DNA of 64,000 bases, taken from Sinosporangium album. GTDB taxonomy: Bacteria > Actinomycetota > Actinomycetes > Streptosporangiales > Streptosporangiaceae. The notes beneath the pieces are model-generated. The model had not been told where the DNA came from, did no database searches, and worked only from the letters and a program-made list of their open reading frames with translations. How positions within the stretch are numbered: the stretch's first letter is position 1; each line of letters begins with the position of its first letter. The stretch lies in NCBI RefSeq assembly GCF_900100605.1, contig NZ_FNCN01000005.1:162828-226827 (forward strand), read 5' to 3'. The position numbers and the translations under genes were made by a program. This document shows, piece after piece, positions 60,340 to 64,000 of the stretch.

Positions 60340-61493
60340 GCGTGGGACTCCTTCGGATACCAGGTGCGCAGCACGCCCATCGGGGCGTAACGCCAGCGGG
60401 GCAGGCGGCGTGCCGCGTAGATCAGTTCACGGCACTCCTGTTCGATTTCGAACGGCCGGAGCAGCGAGGGGTCGAGCAGGTCGGACCGGCCGTGCCGGGC
60501 CAGTCGGGAGGTGTAGGCGTTCAGCAGCGCATCGCGGGCCGACTCGGCCCACTGGGCGGCGTGCCGGGGGGCGACGCCACGCCGTTTGATCGCGACCTGG
60601 GCGGCGTGTTCGAGGCTGGTGCCGAGCTGGGCCAGGTCGCGCGCGGCGGGTTGGAAGGGGTCGGCCGCCTCGACGACGGGGTTCCCGTCGAAGTCGATGA
60701 CGGCGTAGCCGTCCCGCCACCGCAGCACCTGCCCCACGTGCAGGTCGCCGTGGACGCGGATGAGCGGCGTGTCGGCCACGTCCGCGAGCGGGGTGAGCGC
60801 CGTGCGGAGCGCGTCGGCGTGCGCGGCGAGCCACGCGCCGTCGTGTCCGCCGGTCAGTTCCAGCGCCTCGACCAGCGCCGCCTCGGCGCGGGCGAGATAC
60901 GGGGCCCGGTACGGCATGAGCCCGGAAGGGGGCTCTCGCCGTACGGGCTGGGGCAGGACGGCCGACGGGGTGGCGAGCGCGGCGTGCAGGTCGGCGGCGA
61001 GGTGGCCGAGCTCCTCGGCGAACGCGGCGCGCCCGGCCTCGGCCTCGTCCACACACCACTCCCACCCGTCGCGCGCGTCCGGCAGGTAGCCCGTCACCAG
61101 CGCGACCAGCACGTCCGGCCCGCCGTCCGCCCGCCGGGTCAGCGCGGCGTACGGCGGAGCCGTGGCGGTGAAGCCGGCGGCGACGAGGTGGGCCAGCAGT
61201 TCGGGGCCGGGCTGGGGGAGCGGTAGGGGCGGGGTGAACCATTTGACCACGGCGCTTTCGCCCACCACGACGGAGTGGTTGGACTGGTCGACGGAGAAGC
61301 CGCGCTCGCCGTGCGGGACCGTTCCCGCGGGGAGCGGCCGGAAGCGACGCACCTCGAAGCGGGCGTTTCCGGAACCTTCAGCCGAGAGGGCGGCGAGCAG
61401 CGCGGCGGACAGTCCGTCCCCGGCTTCAGGCGCTTGATCACGCTGTGAGATCAAGCGCTCCCAAATTGAATTCAGGTTCAACTCTCCAGCCAT
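60336..61493 (-). CDS. Maltokinase-fold phosphotransferase, glucosamine-kinase-like
   Basis: About 385 residues of aminoglycoside-phosphotransferase fold. The catalytic block IRVHGDLHVGQVLRW is followed by the metal-binding AVIDFDGNPVVEA; the DFDGNP form is typical of actinobacterial glucosamine kinases, unlike DFEGEP of maltokinases. The C-terminal ELIYAARRLPRWRYAP also fits. ATG 61493 is used but lacks good ribosome-site spacing, and the true start may be 10-20 residues later. It is coupled to the SIS gene, supporting phosphorylation of free glucosamine followed by isomerisation. Confidence 0.83.
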   Translation of the reverse strand: MAGELNLNSIWERLISQRDQAPEAGDGLSAALLAALSAEGSGNARFEVRRFRPLPAGTVPHGERGFSVDQSNHSVVVGESAVVKWFTPPLPLPQPGPELLAHLVAAGFTATAPPYAALTRRADGGPDVLVALVTGYLPDARDGWEWCVDEAEAGRAAFAEELGHLAADLHAALATPSAVLPQPVRREPPSGLMPYRAPYLARAEAALVEALELTGGHDGAWLAAHADALRTALTPLADVADTPLIRVHGDLHVGQVLRWRDGYAVIDFDGNPVVEAADPFQPAARDLAQLGTSLEHAAQVAIKRRGVAPRHAAQWAESARDALLNAYTSRLARHGRSDLLDPSLLRPFEIEQECRELIYAARRLPRWRYAPMGVLRTWYPKESHA

Positions 61494-61641
61494 ACTCCCA
61501 GCTAACAATGTTGTGAAAAGTCTTGCCGATATTGATATCGACTGCAACACTCCTGCTTTGGTCTGCCATGCCCCTGTTGCACTCGCAGCGGCCCGTGTGG
61601 CCGTTTCGTACGATTCCTGAACCTAGAACGGAGTTGCGGTC

Positions 61642-62760
61642 GTGTCCCGAATCCGGTACACCCGTCGTCTTCCCGCTGTCGTCGCGACAGCCGGAGCCCT
61701 GCTCGCCGTGGCCGCCTGCGGCGGAGGGGAGGACACCACCGCAGCCGCGCCGTCCGCCTCGGCCGCTCAGCTCGACCCGAACGCCGACCTGAAGAAGCAG
61801 AAGCTCACGATCTCCATCTGGGACGGCTACAGCCCCAAGGACCTGCCCGACCGGGTCATGGAGAAGTTCGGCACCAAGATGGACGTCGCGCTCCACGCCA
61901 CCAACGAAGAGATCATGGGCAAGCTGACGGCGGGAGCCGACAGCGGCATCGACGTGGCGTTCGTTTCCGGGCAGTACGCGCAGGCCCTGAACGAGGCCGG
62001 TCTGGTGGAGCCGATCCACCCCGAGCTGATCCCGAACCTCGCGAACCTCTACCCCGAGGCCACCCAGCTCAGCTACGACAAGGGCAACAAGTTCTCCGTG
62101 CCCTACACCTGGGGCACCACGGGCATCTGCTACCGCGAAGACCTGCTGAAGAGCGAGCCCACGAGTTGGAACGATCTGCTGGACCCGCCGGCCGAGGCGC
62201 GCAAGAAGGTCACGCTCATGACGACCGAGCGCTGGCTGGCGCTCCCCGCCCTCAAGGCCAAGAACTACTCGGTGAACACCACCGACGACAAGCAGATCCA
62301 GGAGGCCAAGGACCTGCTCGTCAAGGCCAAGGAGAACCTGCTCACCTTCGACGACACCACCTTCGGCGACCGCCTGAAGAAGGGCGAGGCCGTCATGGTG
62401 GAGGCGTGGGACGGCTGGTGCCCCACCTCCGAGAAGAACATCAAGTTCAAGGTGCCCAAGGAGGGCAGCGACCTCTGGGTCGACACGATGGTGGTGCTGA
62501 AGTCCTCCAAGAACAAGGAGGCCGCGCACGCCCTCATCAACTACATCCTCGACCCGGAGATCCACAGTTGGGCCGCTGAGAACATCCTCTACAAGGTGCC
62601 CAACAAGGCCGCCATGGAGAAGGTGGACCCGGGCCTGCGCCCGGACGGGTCGCCGCTGGCCATGAGCCCCGCCGAGCTGCTCCAGGGTGAGTCGATCATC
62701 GACCTCGGCAACGACTCCCAGAAGTACACCCGCCTCTCCACCGAGCTCAAGGCGAACTAA
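61642..62760 (+). CDS. PotD-type ABC transporter binding lipoprotein
   Basis: A 372-residue extracytoplasmic binding protein. The signal peptide ends in LLAVAAC, a lipobox. LTISIWDGYSPKDLPDRV, PYTWGTTGICYRED and VEAWDGWCP are patterns of the spermidine/putrescine class. GTG 61642 is the start. It is divergent from the kinase-SIS pair across 148 bp and leads two permease genes, but no ATPase is seen before the window ends. The substrate may be a polyamine or an amino sugar. Confidence 0.92.
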   Translation: MSRIRYTRRLPAVVATAGALLAVAACGGGEDTTAAAPSASAAQLDPNADLKKQKLTISIWDGYSPKDLPDRVMEKFGTKMDVALHATNEEIMGKLTAGADSGIDVAFVSGQYAQALNEAGLVEPIHPELIPNLANLYPEATQLSYDKGNKFSVPYTWGTTGICYREDLLKSEPTSWNDLLDPPAEARKKVTLMTTERWLALPALKAKNYSVNTTDDKQIQEAKDLLVKAKENLLTFDDTTFGDRLKKGEAVMVEAWDGWCPTSEKNIKFKVPKEGSDLWVDTMVVLKSSKNKEAAHALINYILDPEIHSWAAENILYKVPNKAAMEKVDPGLRPDGSPLAMSPAELLQGESIIDLGNDSQKYTRLSTELKAN

Positions 62761-62769
62761 GGCCGGTCC

Positions 62770-63705
62770 TTGTCCACGACGTCCACGCCCCCGGACCGAG
62801 ACCGGGCCGCAGAGCCGTCGGCGCCCCCCTCGGGCGGGCGCCGCGGGCGGCGCGGGCGCGGTGCGGGGAGGTTCCTCGCCGGGCTGCTCTTCCTGGGGCC
62901 CGGCCTCACGTATCTGATCGTGCTGCTGATGATCCCGCTCGCGCTGGTCTTCAGCTACACGGTCTTCCAGCGGGGCCGCTTCGGAGGCGTGGTCTACGAG
63001 GCGACCGGTGAGAACTTCACGCGCCTGCTCGACCCGCTCTACCTGGACGTCCTACTGAGCTCGCTCAAGCTCGCCGCCATCGCCACCGCGGTGGCGCTGC
63101 TGGTCGGCTACCCCACGGCGTACATGATCGCCATGCTGCCGCGCAGGTGGAAGACGATCGCGCTGGTGGCTGTGGTGCTGCCGTTCTGGACGAACTTCCT
63201 GGTGCGCATCTACGCCTGGATCGTGCTGCTCAGCGGGCCCGGCCTGGTCAACACCGCGCTGATCGACCTCGGACTCATCGACGAACCCCTGGAGCTCCTC
63301 TACAACGAGGGCACGATCGTGGTCGGGCTCGTCTACTCCTACCTGCCGCTCATGGTGCTGCCGCTGTACGCGGCCATCGAGAAGCTGGACCCGACCTTGC
63401 GCGAGGCCTCGGCGAACCTCGGCGCCCGCCCCGCCCGCACCTTCCTATCGGTGACGCTGCCGCTCACCGTGCCGGCCGTGCTCACCGGCTGCCTGTTCGT
63501 CTTCGTGCCGAGCTTCGGCAACTTCATCGTCCCCGAACTGCTCGGCGGCGGACACTCCGCCATGGTCGGCAACCTCATCAGGGACCAGTTCCTCACCGCC
63601 AGGGACTGGCCGTTCGGGGCGACGCTGGCCCTGGCCCTGGTCGCGATGCTCGTCGTGCTGCTGCTCGCGCAGGCGTGGACGGCCAGGAGGTACAGCCGTG
63701 CGTAG
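62770..63705 (+). CDS. PotB-type ABC transporter permease
   Basis: A 311-residue permease with six spans. The start is TTG 62770 with AAGG 7 bases before it. The first ~30 residues are an Arg/Pro/Gly-rich tail. The EAA loop is LREASANLGARPARTFLSVTLP. It is 9 bases after the binding protein and overlaps the next permease by 8 bp. Confidence 0.92.
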   Translation: MSTTSTPPDRDRAAEPSAPPSGGRRGRRGRGAGRFLAGLLFLGPGLTYLIVLLMIPLALVFSYTVFQRGRFGGVVYEATGENFTRLLDPLYLDVLLSSLKLAAIATAVALLVGYPTAYMIAMLPRRWKTIALVAVVLPFWTNFLVRIYAWIVLLSGPGLVNTALIDLGLIDEPLELLYNEGTIVVGLVYSYLPLMVLPLYAAIEKLDPTLREASANLGARPARTFLSVTLPLTVPAVLTGCLFVFVPSFGNFIVPELLGGGHSAMVGNLIRDQFLTARDWPFGATLALALVAMLVVLLLAQAWTARRYSRA

Positions 63706-64000
63706 ACCGCCCCTGCTGCACGTGCCGTTCTGGCTCACCTACCTCTTCCTCTACGCCCCGATCGCGGTGCTCGCGTTCATGTCGCTCAACGCGGGCGAAT
63801 CGCCGTACACCTTTGAGGGGTTCAGCCTCAAGTGGTACGGCGAGCTCGCCGGCAACGACAAGATCCAGGAGGGCCTGGTCAACACGCTCGTGGTCGCGCT
63901 CGGCACCACCGTGCTGGCCACGGTGCTCGGCACGCTGCTCGCCGTGGGCATGGCGAGATACACCCGCTCGCGGGTGCTCGACGCCATCGGCCTGCTGCCG
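63698..64000 (+). CDS. PotC-type ABC transporter permease, N-terminal part
   Basis: The first 101 residues, cut by the window end. GTG 63698 has AGGAGG in the right place and overlaps the PotB stop by 8 bp. The opening span WLTYLFLYAPIAVLAFMSLN and GFSLKWYGEL are typical of PotC. The missing ATPase is probably just beyond the window. Confidence 0.9.
   Translation, partial: MRRPPLLHVPFWLTYLFLYAPIAVLAFMSLNAGESPYTFEGFSLKWYGELAGNDKIQEGLVNTLVVALGTTVLATVLGTLLAVGMARYTRSRVLDAIGLLP

Overview
The window is high-GC actinobacterial DNA: short intergenic gaps, many GTG starts, frequent 4-bp ATGA/GTGA overlaps, and typical actinomycete markers (two conservons, an AmaP/DUF6286 envelope pair, an Rv1339-rph-rdgB neighbourhood, an amt-glnK-glnD operon, a tandem glycine riboswitch before gcvT). 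Gene content suggests a Streptosporangiales-like filamentous actinomycete. The genus cannot be fixed from sequence inspection alone. No insertion sequence, phage gene or CRISPR array was seen.

Layout. 0-3 kb: RNA and nucleotide housekeeping (MBL phosphodiesterase-like, rph, rdgB), then a deamidase-toxin-like protein overlapping a YrhB/Imm35-like immunity protein. 3-8.5 kb (minus strand): FtsX-type ABC exporter and a NarL-type two-component system. 8.8-12.8 kb: an unusual class I tRNA with a UAG anticodon, bcp, small envelope proteins, and a membrane glycosyltransferase-like gene whose tail runs antisense through amaP. 12.9-16.1 kb: glycine riboswitch, gcvT, gcvH, sdaA. 16.1-17.7 kb (minus): wreckage of a gamma-glutamyl (polyamine/GABA-type) catabolic operon. 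It holds a glutamine synthetase N-terminus fused to an aldehyde dehydrogenase C-terminus, an SDR with its middle deleted, and an intact gamma-glutamyl-GABA hydrolase-like gene. 18-23.4 kb: membrane protein, glutamate decarboxylase, hemerythrin, small HTH protein, ABC exporter. 23.5-30 kb: histidine utilisation genes (hutU, RpiR regulator, M20 amidohydrolase, hutF, hutI) with a shared palindrome before both transcription units. 30-35.5 kb: sigma factor and nitrogen control (amt, glnK, glnD). 35.7-40.6 kb: conservon 1; then purC.

41.7-49.1 kb is accessory. An AAA ATPase/RloB-like pair is broken by a 14-bp tandem duplication and bracketed by diverged repeats that look like 3' ends of HTH-regulator genes. 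Next comes an ATP-grasp RiPP locus on the minus strand (precursor, ATP-grasp ligase with an in-frame ochre stop, PCMT-like methyltransferase), an HTH/TPR regulator and a methyltransferase. 49.3-54.5 kb (minus): glycine-betaine type ABC transporter with two lipoprotein binding proteins and a fused double permease. 54.9-59.4 kb: conservon 2. 59.4-61.5 kb (minus): SIS sugar isomerase and a maltokinase-fold, glucosamine-kinase-like enzyme. 61.6 kb to the end: PotD/PotB/PotC-type ABC importer, cut by the window edge.

Functional themes are amino-acid and nitrogen economy (glycine to serine to pyruvate, histidine degradation, glutamate decarboxylation, ammonium sensing), compatible-solute uptake, conservon signalling, and a small decaying defence/RiPP island. 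The most unusual observations are the broken ATP-grasp RiPP maturase, the 14-bp duplication in rloB, the two-site hut operator, the deletion-fused catabolic operon and the class I UAG tRNA.
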